A stretch of DNA of 15,869 nt from positions 1 through 15,869 of the forward strand of contig JAGHCW010000221.1 of assembly GCA_021160245.1 (NCBI GenBank). The letters run 5' to 3'. Below, piece after piece: positions 1 to 7,552 of this stretch (position 1 is its first letter; the number at the start of each line of letters is the position of its first letter). A program made the translations under genes and the position numbers. The notes below the pieces were generated by a model. That model saw only the letters and a program-made list of their open reading frames with translations, was not told where the DNA came from and did no database searches. Origin of the DNA: a bacterium (GTDB lineage: Bacteria; B130-G9).

Positions 1-425
1 AACGTGGCGATCCTCCTTCCGGCCAAAAAGCTCTCTCTGTCCCAACCATAGAGCTTCGCGCTGGCGGCAAAGAGGTTCGCATAGCGGTCGAAATAGCCGC
101 AAAGAATTGAGATTGAGTCCGCATCGACTATGACGTCGTTGTTGAGAAACACCACAATGGGGAACTTCGCAACGAACGCGCCGATATTCGACGCCCTCTG
201 GAAACCCACATTGACCGGATTCGCAACAAGCCTCACCGACGGGAAATGACTCGAGATAAAGTCGCAGCTTTCATCTTGAGAGCTGTCGTCCACGACGATT
301 ATCTCGTCAAGCGGGTTGTGCCTCGACACGGCCTGGACGACTGAGGTTAGACACTCATCTAGAAGGTCTTTGCCATTGAAGTTCGTGATGACTATTGAAC
401 AAGGCGCCTTCGAGTATTCTCGCAT
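1..425 (-). CDS. Family 2 glycosyltransferase, N-terminal part (runs off the left edge)
   Basis: The first 141 residues of a GT-A fold, family 2 glycosyltransferase are present; the rest lies beyond the left edge. The start is the ATG at 425-423: a GGAG ribosome site lies 11 bases upstream and an in-frame TAA sits just before it, so no longer start is possible. Visible family features are the N-terminal SIVITNFNGKDLL strand, EIIVVDDSSQDES (about residues 41-53, nucleotide binding), NVGFQRASNIG (72-82) and VVFLNNDVIVD (91-101), whose NND stands where many members carry the DxD-type metal-binding motif. The NVGF and LNND pattern is typical of rhamnosyltransferase-like members acting on surface glycans at the cytoplasmic face of the membrane. 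It follows the RDD gene on the same strand after 121 bases. The sugar donor and acceptor cannot be deduced. Family assignment is firm, role inferred from the Wzx/Wzy neighbours. Confidence 0.9.
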   Translation of the reverse strand, partial: MREYSKAPCSIVITNFNGKDLLDECLTSVVQAVSRHNPLDEIIVVDDSSQDESCDFISSHFPSVRLVANPVNVGFQRASNIGAFVAKFPIVVFLNNDVIVDADSISILCGYFDRYANLFAASAKLYGWDRESFLAGRRIAT

Positions 426-546
426 GGTCGATTAAGCTCCTTCTGTTGGCATTCTGCGAACCACACCATCGAATTCATTACTTCGCGAGCATCGAAGCGC
501 CTGCGATACTTGCCGGGCATCTGGTGAGATCGCAAGATGCGGCAGG

Positions 547-1077
547 TCAGTCCGGCATTTCGAATAGGGCCTTGGGCTCGGTCGCACACTGAATAACGAG
601 GCAGCCCGCAAGCATGTCGTGAAGAGCCTGCTTTTTCTCCGTGAAGCCGGCCATAATGAACCCGACCTGAAATATCAGATGTGAGAGGAATTTGCCGAAG
701 TGCCTCCCCGTGGCTCTGAGGAAGGATATCCCCCTGCCATCAAGATCGGTCACGATGCTCCCCATAGCCATTTTCCCGAGGGTCGCCTGCAGCGTCGAGC
801 TCTCCATAATCGCGAAATACAGCCACCAAATCACTTGGACAGCCAGAATTGCCAGAGTTATCCTTGTAATTGTCTCCGGCATATTGTTTCTCAGCTCCTC
901 GACGTATTCCGGGCTGACAGCGCCGGACTCAATCTTCTCGAAAGTGTCCATGAAGAAATTAAACGGGAAGCCAATTAGGAAAACCACGGCGTAGGACGGA
1001 ATCATCAGAACAAATCCGTCAATGACCGATGCCATAAAGCGGCGCCAAAAGCCCGCATACTTCAATATATTATCCAT
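547..1077 (-). CDS. RDD family integral membrane protein
   Basis: A 176-residue RDD-domain membrane protein. The hallmark N-terminal stretch AGFWRRFMASVIDGFVLMIP (residues 8-27) carries the conserved Arg and Asp residues that name the family. Predicted membrane spans lie at about 20-42, 71-93 and 127-146, and the TLGKMAMGSIVTDLDG block (99-114) and the late QALHDMLAGCLVI block (150-162) are also typical. The ATG at 1077 was preferred over an upstream in-frame TTG at 1110: the domain starts right after it and a GAGG site lies about 11 bases upstream. RDD proteins are widespread and mostly uncharacterised; some have been linked to ion transport, so no function is claimed. It may share a transcript with the glycosyltransferase downstream, with a 121-base gap between them. 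It is divergent from the polysaccharide genes starting at 1309. Confidence 0.87.
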   Translation of the reverse strand: MDNILKYAGFWRRFMASVIDGFVLMIPSYAVVFLIGFPFNFFMDTFEKIESGAVSPEYVEELRNNMPETITRITLAILAVQVIWWLYFAIMESSTLQATLGKMAMGSIVTDLDGRGISFLRATGRHFGKFLSHLIFQVGFIMAGFTEKKQALHDMLAGCLVIQCATEPKALFEMPD

Positions 1078-1258
1078 CCTAACTAAGGCCTCGTCTCCAA
1101 GCAAGAACAAGCTCTCGTTGCCACCTAACCATACTCAAGCAGGCTCCCAAGTGTCAACTTAATTCTGAAACTCTCGAATTGCCAGATCGACTCTTCGGGC
1201 AACTAGTTGGACAGCCTAAAGCCCAGAATGCTAAGCTCTCCCTTTACTAAAGTGCTTC

Positions 1259-1267
1259 TGATATAAC
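1259..1267 (+). promoter_or_regulatory. Candidate extended -10 promoter element before the Wzy-like gene
   Basis: TGATATAAC reads as an extended -10 (TG, one base, then TATAAC, five of six matches to TATAAT). It lies about 40 bases before the ATG at 1309. No good -35 box is visible, which fits extended -10 promoters. It is the best candidate in the 231-base divergent gap between the RDD gene and the polysaccharide pair. Confidence 0.33.
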
Positions 1268-1308
1268 GCTCAATAAAGAGCTGCAAGCCAAGCTGAAGTA
1301 ATACGATA

Positions 1309-2643
1309 ATGGTATTAATACTATCAATCATCTTTGTCATCTGCCTGTTTTGCATGGCGCTTCTGGGCGCTACAAGGCCTCTCTGGGCCTTGTTCATCGC
1401 ATCATTTTTCTTCATCTTTGAGGACTACTACGACCTCGGAATCACCGTAACCAGCAACGAACTTCTGATCCTAGCTGTTCTTTCCGCGATTGCCATTCGT
1501 CTAATCAAGAAGGACGTAACATTCCACGAAATACTCCAGACCGCGATTTTATTCGCCCCGTTCATCTTCGTGCTCTTTATCTCCGCAGCACTGTCAGAGC
1601 TCCGAGCTGAGGCGATGAAAGATGTTGCCCGATGGCTCTCTTTCTTCGGGGTATTTATAGCAGCGGCGATTTGCGTGCGACTCTTCTCAAACGCGCGTGA
1701 TCTTGCCGCATGGCTTGTCGCAGCCAGCGTTCCCGCCTCGTTATTCGGCATCTTTCAAACAGCGCTCGGGCTGCCGTCAGCGGCGTACGAGTTGGCGCCT
1801 TCTTCGCGGATAGATTCGCTCTTCTGCGTTACAACTGGCGGCCTTGTCAGAGCGCATTCGTTCTTTAATCAGGCCAATTCCTTCGCCTGTTATCTAGTCA
1901 TCGTCCTGCCGCTTTGCCTTTTCTTCGCGATACACACAGAGAGAGGCAAGGTCAGTCGGTGGCTGGTTTCTGGGGTCTTTGGCCTGAACCTCATCGCTCT
2001 AATGCTCACATTTTCTCGCGCCTCATGGCCGCTTGCCATCGCGGGCATCGTCGCCACGCTCTTTTTGGGTCGAGGAAAGGGGATATCGTGGCCTCGACGG
2101 GGTTCGAAAATATGGCTTTGGGCTGCTGTCTTCATCCTGATATTGACCGTCATTGGTGTCGTCTCATTTCGCTCTTCGGACCTCGGCTCGCTCCTCTCGA
2201 GGCACTCCGGCGCTCAACGGCTTGCGCTCTATCGGGTGGGGCTTAAGATGGTTGCGGATCGGCCACTACTCGGCGCCGGCCCGGGCAATTACTCGCTCGT
2301 TGCGTCGAGGGTGCAGATGAAGCTCGACGAGGAGAGGCTCAAGAGAGCGCATCTGCACAATTTGTATTTGCAGATCGCCGTCGAATCTGGGCTTCTCGGC
2401 CTCTTTGGCTTCATCTTCTTTGCAGTATGCGTCGTGCTCATGATGTTCAAGGGGCTGAGGCGGGCCCCAGCCGGATGGCCCAGATTCCTCGCCGCCGCGA
2501 TGTTCGTCTCCGGCTGCTCCTTCTTTGCATACAACATGGTCGATATCTACCGCTACCACGGAGTCCATTTCGTCGCAGCTGTCATCATGGGGGCCGGCGT
2601 CGGGCTATCGAGGCGCCGATTGCAGGCCGGGGAGTCGAGTTGA
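1309..2643 (+). CDS. O-antigen ligase / polymerase-like membrane protein (Wzy/WaaL family)
   Basis: A 444-residue polytopic membrane protein with the Wzy_C / O-antigen ligase signature. The protein begins with closely spaced hydrophobic helices. HSFFNQANSFACYLVIVLP (183-201) matches the family's Asn-Ala motif. A large periplasmic loop follows, with the strongly diagnostic DRPLLGAGPGNYS (317-329) and HLHNLYLQIAVESGLLGL (348-365). These proteins work at the outer face of the cytoplasmic membrane, either polymerising lipid-linked repeat units or transferring the finished glycan to an acceptor; sequence alone does not separate the two roles. The ATG at 1309 is the first start after an in-frame TGA at 1294; its ribosome site is weak. 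The stop codon overlaps the start of the flippase gene, so both are probably translated together. Family assignment is strong. Confidence 0.88.
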   Translation: MVLILSIIFVICLFCMALLGATRPLWALFIASFFFIFEDYYDLGITVTSNELLILAVLSAIAIRLIKKDVTFHEILQTAILFAPFIFVLFISAALSELRAEAMKDVARWLSFFGVFIAAAICVRLFSNARDLAAWLVAASVPASLFGIFQTALGLPSAAYELAPSSRIDSLFCVTTGGLVRAHSFFNQANSFACYLVIVLPLCLFFAIHTERGKVSRWLVSGVFGLNLIALMLTFSRASWPLAIAGIVATLFLGRGKGISWPRRGSKIWLWAAVFILILTVIGVVSFRSSDLGSLLSRHSGAQRLALYRVGLKMVADRPLLGAGPGNYSLVASRVQMKLDEERLKRAHLHNLYLQIAVESGLLGLFGFIFFAVCVVLMMFKGLRRAPAGWPRFLAAAMFVSGCSFFAYNMVDIYRYHGVHFVAAVIMGAGVGLSRRRLQAGESS

Positions 2644-4103
2644 ACGTTCTGCAACGGCTCGTTTTGAACGTGTCCTTTCGAGGCGCGAGCGACGTTGGGC
2701 GCCGGCTGATAGGTTTTGGCTTCACGCTTTTCTTGGCCAACACCTTGGGCGCGAGCGGCTTCGGTAAGTACGGGGCCATTCTCGCATACACGCAGATTTT
2801 CGCGGTGATCGTCGATGCAGGTCTTAACTCGCTTTATGCTAGGGAGGCGTCACGAACGGGCGCGAAAAGGCAGGAGATAATGTCCTGTCTCCTTACGATA
2901 AAACTCATCCTGTCCGTCGTTATGATTGCCCTCATGGCATCTGTAACCTACGCATTCACCAAAGTCGGCTGGCTCAGCTGGACGAGTGCGGACATGGCGC
3001 CGCTAGCATTCTTCACATTATATTGGGTGCTTTTTTCCAGCATCGACCTGGTCAATGCCGTTTACGTTGAGCGACAGAAAATGGCTTACGACGCGGCGGT
3101 CAACTTAGGCCACCGGCTGCTATCGGCGGGCCTCGGCGTTGTCCTCGTTCTTATGCTCGGAAACGTCTTCGCCATCTCGGCAGCTTATGTGATAGCCGCG
3201 GCTGCGGCGCTGATCGCCACGTGCGCGATAGTCACGTTGCGTTTCAAGATTCTGCCGCTGCCTATGTGGGACCCCACCCGGGTCAAAGCACTCTTCTTTG
3301 AGGCCTTGCCTCTTATGGCCTACATGCTCTTCGCCTCGATGTTCTTCCGTGTGGACGTGGTGATGCTCAAAGAAATGACTAGTGAGGCCGAGACGGGTTA
3401 TTATGCCGCGGCCTTCCGGATTCTGGAGTTCACGATGCTTATTCCTGCCGCCGCGGCCCTCGTCATCTTGCCCATCTTCGCCAGGCAGTTCACCCAGAAC
3501 AAAACGCGGCTGGCGGAGACGGCCGGGAACTTGACCCGCCTTCTCTTCGCGGCTGGACTGGTCATGGGTTTCATTCTATCTCCACTCGCCGGGGAGATCG
3601 TCCCGATCTTCGGCAAGGATTTCGGGCTTGAGGCGAAGCTTGCCCTGCAGATTGTTATATGGTCTGCGCCTCTTATATACATCAACTACATTCTGATCCA
3701 GCTCCTGGTGGCAGCGAGAAACCAGAAAATGAACGCTATCACCGCATTCTGTTGCATGTTATTGAATATCGGGCTGAATTATATATTGATACCCGTCTAT
3801 GGATTCATGGGCGCCGCTGCCGCCACGATTGCGACTGAGTGTCTGCTGCTGGTCTTAAGCGCGAGATTCTTGCGCCGGCATCTTCCGGCGTTGCGATTGC
3901 TAGGCCACGTCACCAGAGTCGCTGCAGCGGGCGTGATCGGTGGCCTCGCGCTTTTACTGCTCAGAGATGCGAATCCCTTTCTCGCCTGCCTCGCGGCGCT
4001 GGCCGCTTTTTTGATTGGCCTATTCGTCTTTCGGGGCATCACCGGGGCGGACAGAAGGCTGCTTCAGGAGCTACTAGCCCGGCGCAACCAGGGCCCGGTA
4101 TGA
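2640..4103 (+). CDS. Wzx-type polysaccharide flippase (MATE/MOP superfamily)
   Basis: A 487-residue protein of the MOP exporter superfamily that would flip lipid-linked oligosaccharide across the cytoplasmic membrane. About 12-14 hydrophobic spans are visible throughout. The N-terminus (GRRLIGFGFTLFLANTLGAS, then GFGKYGAILAYTQIF) is the classical opening of this family, and FASMFFRVDVVMLKEMTS with ETGYYAAAFRILEF is the conserved middle segment. The frame stays open upstream to 2427, but that extension overlaps the previous gene and is Arg-rich and soluble. The chosen start is TTG at 2640, with GGAG five bases upstream and the previous gene's TGA at 2641-2643 (TTGA overlap). A TTG start with stop-start coupling implies expression tied to the Wzy-like gene. 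The two proteins would act in consecutive steps of glycan export. The exact start codon is inferred. Confidence 0.9.
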   Translation: MNVLQRLVLNVSFRGASDVGRRLIGFGFTLFLANTLGASGFGKYGAILAYTQIFAVIVDAGLNSLYAREASRTGAKRQEIMSCLLTIKLILSVVMIALMASVTYAFTKVGWLSWTSADMAPLAFFTLYWVLFSSIDLVNAVYVERQKMAYDAAVNLGHRLLSAGLGVVLVLMLGNVFAISAAYVIAAAAALIATCAIVTLRFKILPLPMWDPTRVKALFFEALPLMAYMLFASMFFRVDVVMLKEMTSEAETGYYAAAFRILEFTMLIPAAAALVILPIFARQFTQNKTRLAETAGNLTRLLFAAGLVMGFILSPLAGEIVPIFGKDFGLEAKLALQIVIWSAPLIYINYILIQLLVAARNQKMNAITAFCCMLLNIGLNYILIPVYGFMGAAAATIATECLLLVLSARFLRRHLPALRLLGHVTRVAAAGVIGGLALLLLRDANPFLACLAALAAFLIGLFVFRGITGADRRLLQELLARRNQGPV

Positions 4104-4206
4104 TTTGCTCCCGCGACGAGGCATTCAATGCGAGGCGGGCGGGGGAGTTTTTGAGATACGGAAGGGCGTGCCCCTGGATTGTAGGTAGCTGATTCGCAGT
4201 CAGCTC

Positions 4207-4226
4207 GACCGCGTTTCAACGCGGTC
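4207..4226. repeat. 20-bp perfect palindrome, unit 1
   Basis: GACCGCGTTTCAACGCGGTC consists of two 9-base arms around a central TC. It is 103 bases after the flippase stop and could fold into a tight hairpin in RNA. No T-run follows, so it is not a standard intrinsic terminator. Confidence 0.75.
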
Positions 4227-4251
4227 ATATAGATGGCTCTTATTACATTAA

Positions 4252-4271
4252 CGCCCGAATTCATTCGGGCG
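4252..4271. repeat. 20-bp perfect palindrome, unit 2
   Basis: CGCCCGAATTCATTCGGGCG has the same design as the unit at 4207 (9 + 2 + 9, central TC) but a different arm sequence. The two units start 45 bases apart. Conserved architecture with divergent arms implies selection on, or generation of, the fold and not the sequence. Confidence 0.75.
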
Positions 4272-4356
4272 CCCTGAAGAGACGAAACGCCCCCCTCCTC
4301 CCTCATCGGAATGCTTATCTGAAGGGGATGTAGGGGAGATTTCGGCTGTCCCACAT

Positions 4357-4448
4357 CCCACGAATCAATTCGGGGGCTATGGCAATAGGAACCATCTGCA
4401 TCGCCTCGACTGAAGTCGGGCGACGAGGGAACGGGTGCCTGATGCACC
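4357..4448. repeat. Further shorter hairpins of the same style
   Basis: Three weaker units follow. CGAATCAATTCG at 4361-4372 is flanked by CCCA and GGGG that extend the stem with one mismatch. CGACTGAAGTCG lies at 4407-4418. GGTGC and GCACC at 4434-4438 and 4444-4448 face each other across a 5-base loop. The first two share the 5 + 2 + 5 core layout. Together with the units at 4207 and 4252 they form a loose cluster of five over about 240 bases. Confidence 0.5.
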
Positions 4449-4547
4449 TCGCCCCTAACCTGCGAGCCAGCGCCATTTCTAGCGCATCAGAAGCCAAGAC
4501 CCGAAGTTATCTACAAACCAGAATCAACCCCGATACGGAACGGAGTC

Positions 4548-4578
4548 TTGTATCCGCCGGCCAAATGTGTCATATTAT
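4548..4578 (+). promoter_or_regulatory. Weak candidate promoter for the beta-propeller gene
   Basis: TTGTAT (4548-4553) and TATTAT (4573-4578) are 19 bases apart, and the latter lies 68 bases before the ATG at 4646. Spacing is long and the -35 match modest, so this is only the best available candidate. Confidence 0.22.
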
Positions 4579-4645
4579 TATGGCCCGCGTTCGATAACTG
4601 GGGCTACAGCATGTTTATCCGAACTCTGTCCTGAAGGAGGCGGCC

Positions 4646-6913
4646 ATGAACCGGCACATTCTAAGTCTAACAACCATCCTTTTTTGTCTCTGCCAGCTGG
4701 GTCTTGCTGGCGACGGCTTCTGGGAGACAGGGGGCCCTTACGGTGGCCGCATTGAGCGAGTTGAATACGATTGCGGCACGCCCGGGTTGTGCTACGCCGG
4801 GGGTGAGAATGGCTTCTTCAGGTCGGAGGATGGCGGCCTGAATTGGGAGAGAAGCGTCCCCGACCTCACGCCGAAAGAACTGGGCGTCGATTGCACCTCA
4901 TTCTGCGCCAGCAGAGCTGTTGAGGGGCTGGTCTATGCCGGCTTTGGCTATTTCAGCAGTTACTCGCTCTTCAAATCCGTGGACGGCGGGTTATCTTGGG
5001 AGGGCATTCGTGGGCCCTGGGGCACTAGAAGCCTGTCGGCGATTGCCAGCAGTCCTAGCAATGCAGACTACATCCTCGTCGCGACGTATGAGACCTATGA
5101 ACTGGGTCAGATATATCAGTCTTTTGACGGAGGCGCAAGTTGGGAGATGATATTCGAAGGAGCCAGACCATGTGCAATCTGCATCGATCCCAATGACGCT
5201 CAGACAATCTGGCTGGCCTGCTTATTTGATGCGCCGAAACGAAGCATGGACGGTGGAGTGACCTGGCAAGACCTGCCGCTCGGGCTAGTCCTGTCATATT
5301 TCTGGCCAACTGCGATTTATGTCTCGCCTACCGACTCCTCGGACGTCTTTATCTGCGAAATGGGGCTGTATAGTTGGAATCAGAGAGGTCTAACATGGGT
5401 TGATATGGGAATTGAGGCAGAGGATATCTGCTTCTGCGCGGATGATCCCTCCTTGATGTATGCCTGCACGTATAAAGAGGGGCTATATTCTTCCGACGAT
5501 GGCGGCGACACATGGACTGAAAGGGATGATGAGCACAACGGAATGTCCATCGATGCCTCGCCATTCGACGCAGATGATGTTCTCATCGCCTCCTATTCCG
5601 GGATTTCTCGCTCGACCGACGGCTGCGCAAGCGCTGAGTTCTCGTCGAATGGGATGATCGCTCAAGATTCCTATCAGCTTTTCGCCTGCGATTCTGAGAT
5701 GAATACGCTGGTCGTGTCGGGTATGCACTTTCTGGCAAGAAGCTCAGATGCAGGCATGAACTGGGAGATCAACGACTACTTCAGGGACATTTACTCCGTA
5801 TGCCTCGCCCAAGATCCCAATGACAGAAGTGTCCTATATGAGTGCAGTCCTTCTGAGGACATTATTCAGGTCTCTCGCAATTCAGGGCAGGATTGGGAGT
5901 TCTTCTCCTATTGGCCGGGCGGTCAATGGGATTGGTGCCAGGACCTCGCGGTTGATCCCAGCGATTCGAACAGGATATATGTCGCGATGCTTTCCGATGC
6001 GATCTTCAGAACAGAGAACCTGGGCTTAAACTGGGAGCGACTCTACAATTTTGTCGGCAGCTCGAGCGATCTTCGCACTTACGCTATAGCGATTGACCCA
6101 TGCGACGCCAATCGCATTTTCGTTTGTACATCAGAGGGGCTGTATCTTTCAACAGACTACGGCGACAGCTTTCTTCCAGTTGAGGGTTTGCCCATCGAGT
6201 CGAGGCACATCAAGTTTGATCCCATCGATTCCTCCATCATCTACGCTAGCGGCGGTTGGCGAGGGGGTGGGCTATATAGGTCAATTGACTCTGGGGAGAG
6301 CTGGGATAAGCTCGCGACGCCGGTCGAGCTAATCAATGACGTTGCGATAAACCCGAGCGATAGCGATGACTTCTACATCTCAGGGGACAAAGGGGTTCAT
6401 CACACAAGAGATAACGGCGAGACTTGGATTTCGCTCTCGACAAAGGGCCTTCAGTGCACATCGACGACCGCGATTCTCGTTGACTTTGGCGAGGCGGGCA
6501 ACACCATCCATGCGGCGGGCGCTGCGGTATTCACCTATTTTGAGCCAAACTCGCCCTCTGTTTGGCTTTCCACATCTGCCTCCGATTATCACGTCGGAGA
6601 CACATTGCGACTTGCGCTCAATCTCTCAAATACGGGCGATCAGATGCTTGTGGATTTGGCAGTTGCCGTCGGCCTTCCTGACGGGACGCTGATCTACCTG
6701 CCGAGTCTCTGGACTGGCTACAGCCCGTTCTACTCGGGCTGGTTACCGGGGCAATTTTCACTGACAGATTACACGCTGCTTGAGGCGCCGGTTGATGCTG
6801 GGTTGCCGATGGGAACGTTATGCGCTTATGCAGCGTTGCTTGAGCAAGGGACGATGAATTACATCTCGAACATCGCCACGACGACATTTACGATAGCATC
6901 CGAGAGTGAATAG
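4646..6913 (+). CDS. Secreted Asp-box (BNR/sortilin-type) beta-propeller protein with C-terminal shared domain
   Basis: A 755-residue exported protein. A signal peptide (about 1-21, cut near LGLAGDG) precedes a long propeller region with about eleven Asp-box motifs (S-x-D-x-G-x-x-W): near residues 60, 111, 159, 200, 283, 366, 410, 455, 502, 546 and 587, for example SEDGGLNW, SVDGGLSW and SIDSGESW. Between them recur IDPxDxxxIYxA-like strands (AIDPCDANRIFVCT, AVDPSDSNRIYVAM). This spacing fits the VPS10/sortilin-like multi-bladed propellers, whether one large or two. Residues about 638-750 form the domain shared with the proteins at 9037-10272 and 13336-15516. The start has an ideal ribosome site, AAGGAGG five bases upstream. 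No glycosidase catalytic set is evident, so Asp-boxes alone do not prove enzymatic activity; a binding or structural surface role is equally possible. Confidence 0.88.
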   Translation: MNRHILSLTTILFCLCQLGLAGDGFWETGGPYGGRIERVEYDCGTPGLCYAGGENGFFRSEDGGLNWERSVPDLTPKELGVDCTSFCASRAVEGLVYAGFGYFSSYSLFKSVDGGLSWEGIRGPWGTRSLSAIASSPSNADYILVATYETYELGQIYQSFDGGASWEMIFEGARPCAICIDPNDAQTIWLACLFDAPKRSMDGGVTWQDLPLGLVLSYFWPTAIYVSPTDSSDVFICEMGLYSWNQRGLTWVDMGIEAEDICFCADDPSLMYACTYKEGLYSSDDGGDTWTERDDEHNGMSIDASPFDADDVLIASYSGISRSTDGCASAEFSSNGMIAQDSYQLFACDSEMNTLVVSGMHFLARSSDAGMNWEINDYFRDIYSVCLAQDPNDRSVLYECSPSEDIIQVSRNSGQDWEFFSYWPGGQWDWCQDLAVDPSDSNRIYVAMLSDAIFRTENLGLNWERLYNFVGSSSDLRTYAIAIDPCDANRIFVCTSEGLYLSTDYGDSFLPVEGLPIESRHIKFDPIDSSIIYASGGWRGGGLYRSIDSGESWDKLATPVELINDVAINPSDSDDFYISGDKGVHHTRDNGETWISLSTKGLQCTSTTAILVDFGEAGNTIHAAGAAVFTYFEPNSPSVWLSTSASDYHVGDTLRLALNLSNTGDQMLVDLAVAVGLPDGTLIYLPSLWTGYSPFYSGWLPGQFSLTDYTLLEAPVDAGLPMGTLCAYAALLEQGTMNYISNIATTTFTIASESE

Positions 6914-6950
6914 CTGATCTGCAAGCAGGGATAGTCGCCCCTGCGATCAG
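6914..6950 (+). terminator. Two-part hairpin directly after the beta-propeller gene
   Basis: CTGATC (6914-6919) pairs with GATCAG (6945-6950), and inside it GCAGGG (6925-6930) pairs with CCCTGC (6939-6944), with a five-base bulge on the left arm. It begins at the base after the TAG stop. There is no T-run after it, so it may be a Rho-assisted terminator or an mRNA 3' end stabiliser. Confidence 0.4.
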
Positions 6951-7249
6951 TTGGGCCAAATAGAGCCTGATCGTGGAGAAGGCAGGAGGACATTTCGTGG
7001 TATCGTACCCTGCGTTTCACACGGGGGCACTCATGTAGATCCCCCTTCAGGGAGGCGATTGAACTAAGGCAAGACCCTCGGAATATGCATCTCGGCACGA
7101 GACTACAACAAGCCAGGTCAGCCTCTCTCACGTTGCCCTGCTTGACAGTGCAATGGTTTGTTCGATAGACTCCTGCCTGATAACTGAAATTGGAAGCTGG
7201 TCGCCCCAGCTCCTAAGATGAGATAAGCAAACTTGCGGAACGGAGTGTC
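6951..7249. other. Non-coding interval before the microcompartment genes
   Basis: No gene is supported here. The interval contains the promoter-like pair at 7142-7171. The ribosome site for the shell gene is GGAG at 7242-7245, only four bases from the ATG. Nothing else stood out. Confidence 0.6.
7142..7171 (+). promoter_or_regulatory. Candidate sigma-70-type promoter of the microcompartment pair
   Basis: A perfect TTGACA (7142-7147) is followed after 18 bases by TAGACT (7166-7171, four of six matches to TATAAT). Transcription would start about 70 bases before the shell gene. It is on the correct strand and is the best promoter-like pair upstream of these genes. Confidence 0.4.
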
Positions 7250-7537
7250 ATGCCTGGGCGTGAGGCGCTTGGACTTTTAGAGACGATAGGTTTAATCGGC
7301 GCGATTGAGGCGGCGGACGCTATGGTCAAAGCTGCCGATGTTACGCTGGTTGGGACAGAATACACAGGGGGGGCTCTTATCGCAGTCATGGTCAGGGGTG
7401 ATGTTGGGGCGGTCAAGGCGGCAACGGACGCCGGAGCGGTGGCGGCCGGGGCGGTAGGGGAATTGGTTTCCGTGCATGTTATCCCTTACCCTCACGGCGA
7501 GGTCAACAAGGCCCTGCCAAAGCCCCCGGGCGAGTGA
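7250..7537 (+). CDS. Bacterial microcompartment hexameric shell protein (BMC-H, PduA/EutM/CcmK type)
   Basis: A 95-residue single-domain BMC protein, the usual size for BMC-H. Hexamers of such proteins tile the flat facets of protein-shelled organelles and their central pores pass substrates. The match to PduA is clear through [20 protein letters not shown], then [32 protein letters not shown] (51-62) and the [11 protein letters not shown] tail (75-85). By alignment to PduA from memory, the pore segment GSG (Ser40 of PduA) is replaced here by Gly40-Gly41-Ala42, giving a smaller, apolar pore rim. The ribosome site GGAG is four bases from the ATG. The 198-residue partner gene starts 15 bases after the stop, so the two are very likely cotranscribed. 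No other shell gene (BMC-T, pentamer) or cargo enzyme gene is in the window. The compartment type therefore cannot be named. Confidence 0.95.
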   Translation: MPGREALGLLETIGLIGAIEAADAMVKAADVTLVGTEYTGGALIAVMVRGDVGAVKAATDAGAVAAGAVGELVSVHVIPYPHGEVNKALPKPPGE

Positions 7538-7552
7538 TAGGGCGCCAGCTCT

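Larger units (their letters stand above)
4104..4645. other. Non-coding interval with palindromes
   Basis: Between the flippase and the beta-propeller gene there is no credible gene. Short open frames here are compositionally random and cross the palindromes. The interval holds the two 20-bp palindromes and weaker hairpins listed separately, a possible promoter near 4548-4578, and the strong ribosome site AAGGAGG at 4634-4640. No T-tract terminator for the flippase gene was found. Confidence 0.7.

Noticed and set aside
692-994. Open frames on the plus strand of about 90-100 residues
   Set aside because: They lie fully inside the RDD gene on the opposite strand, which has clear family motifs.
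2427-2639. Longer N-terminus for the flippase
   Set aside because: It overlaps the end of the Wzy-like gene in another frame, is Arg-rich and soluble, and a well-placed GGAG plus TTG at 2640 gives the normal family start.
4646-6913. Sialidase or xyloglucanase annotation for the propeller protein
   Set aside because: Asp-boxes occur in many non-enzymatic propellers and I see no convincing catalytic set, so only the fold is claimed.
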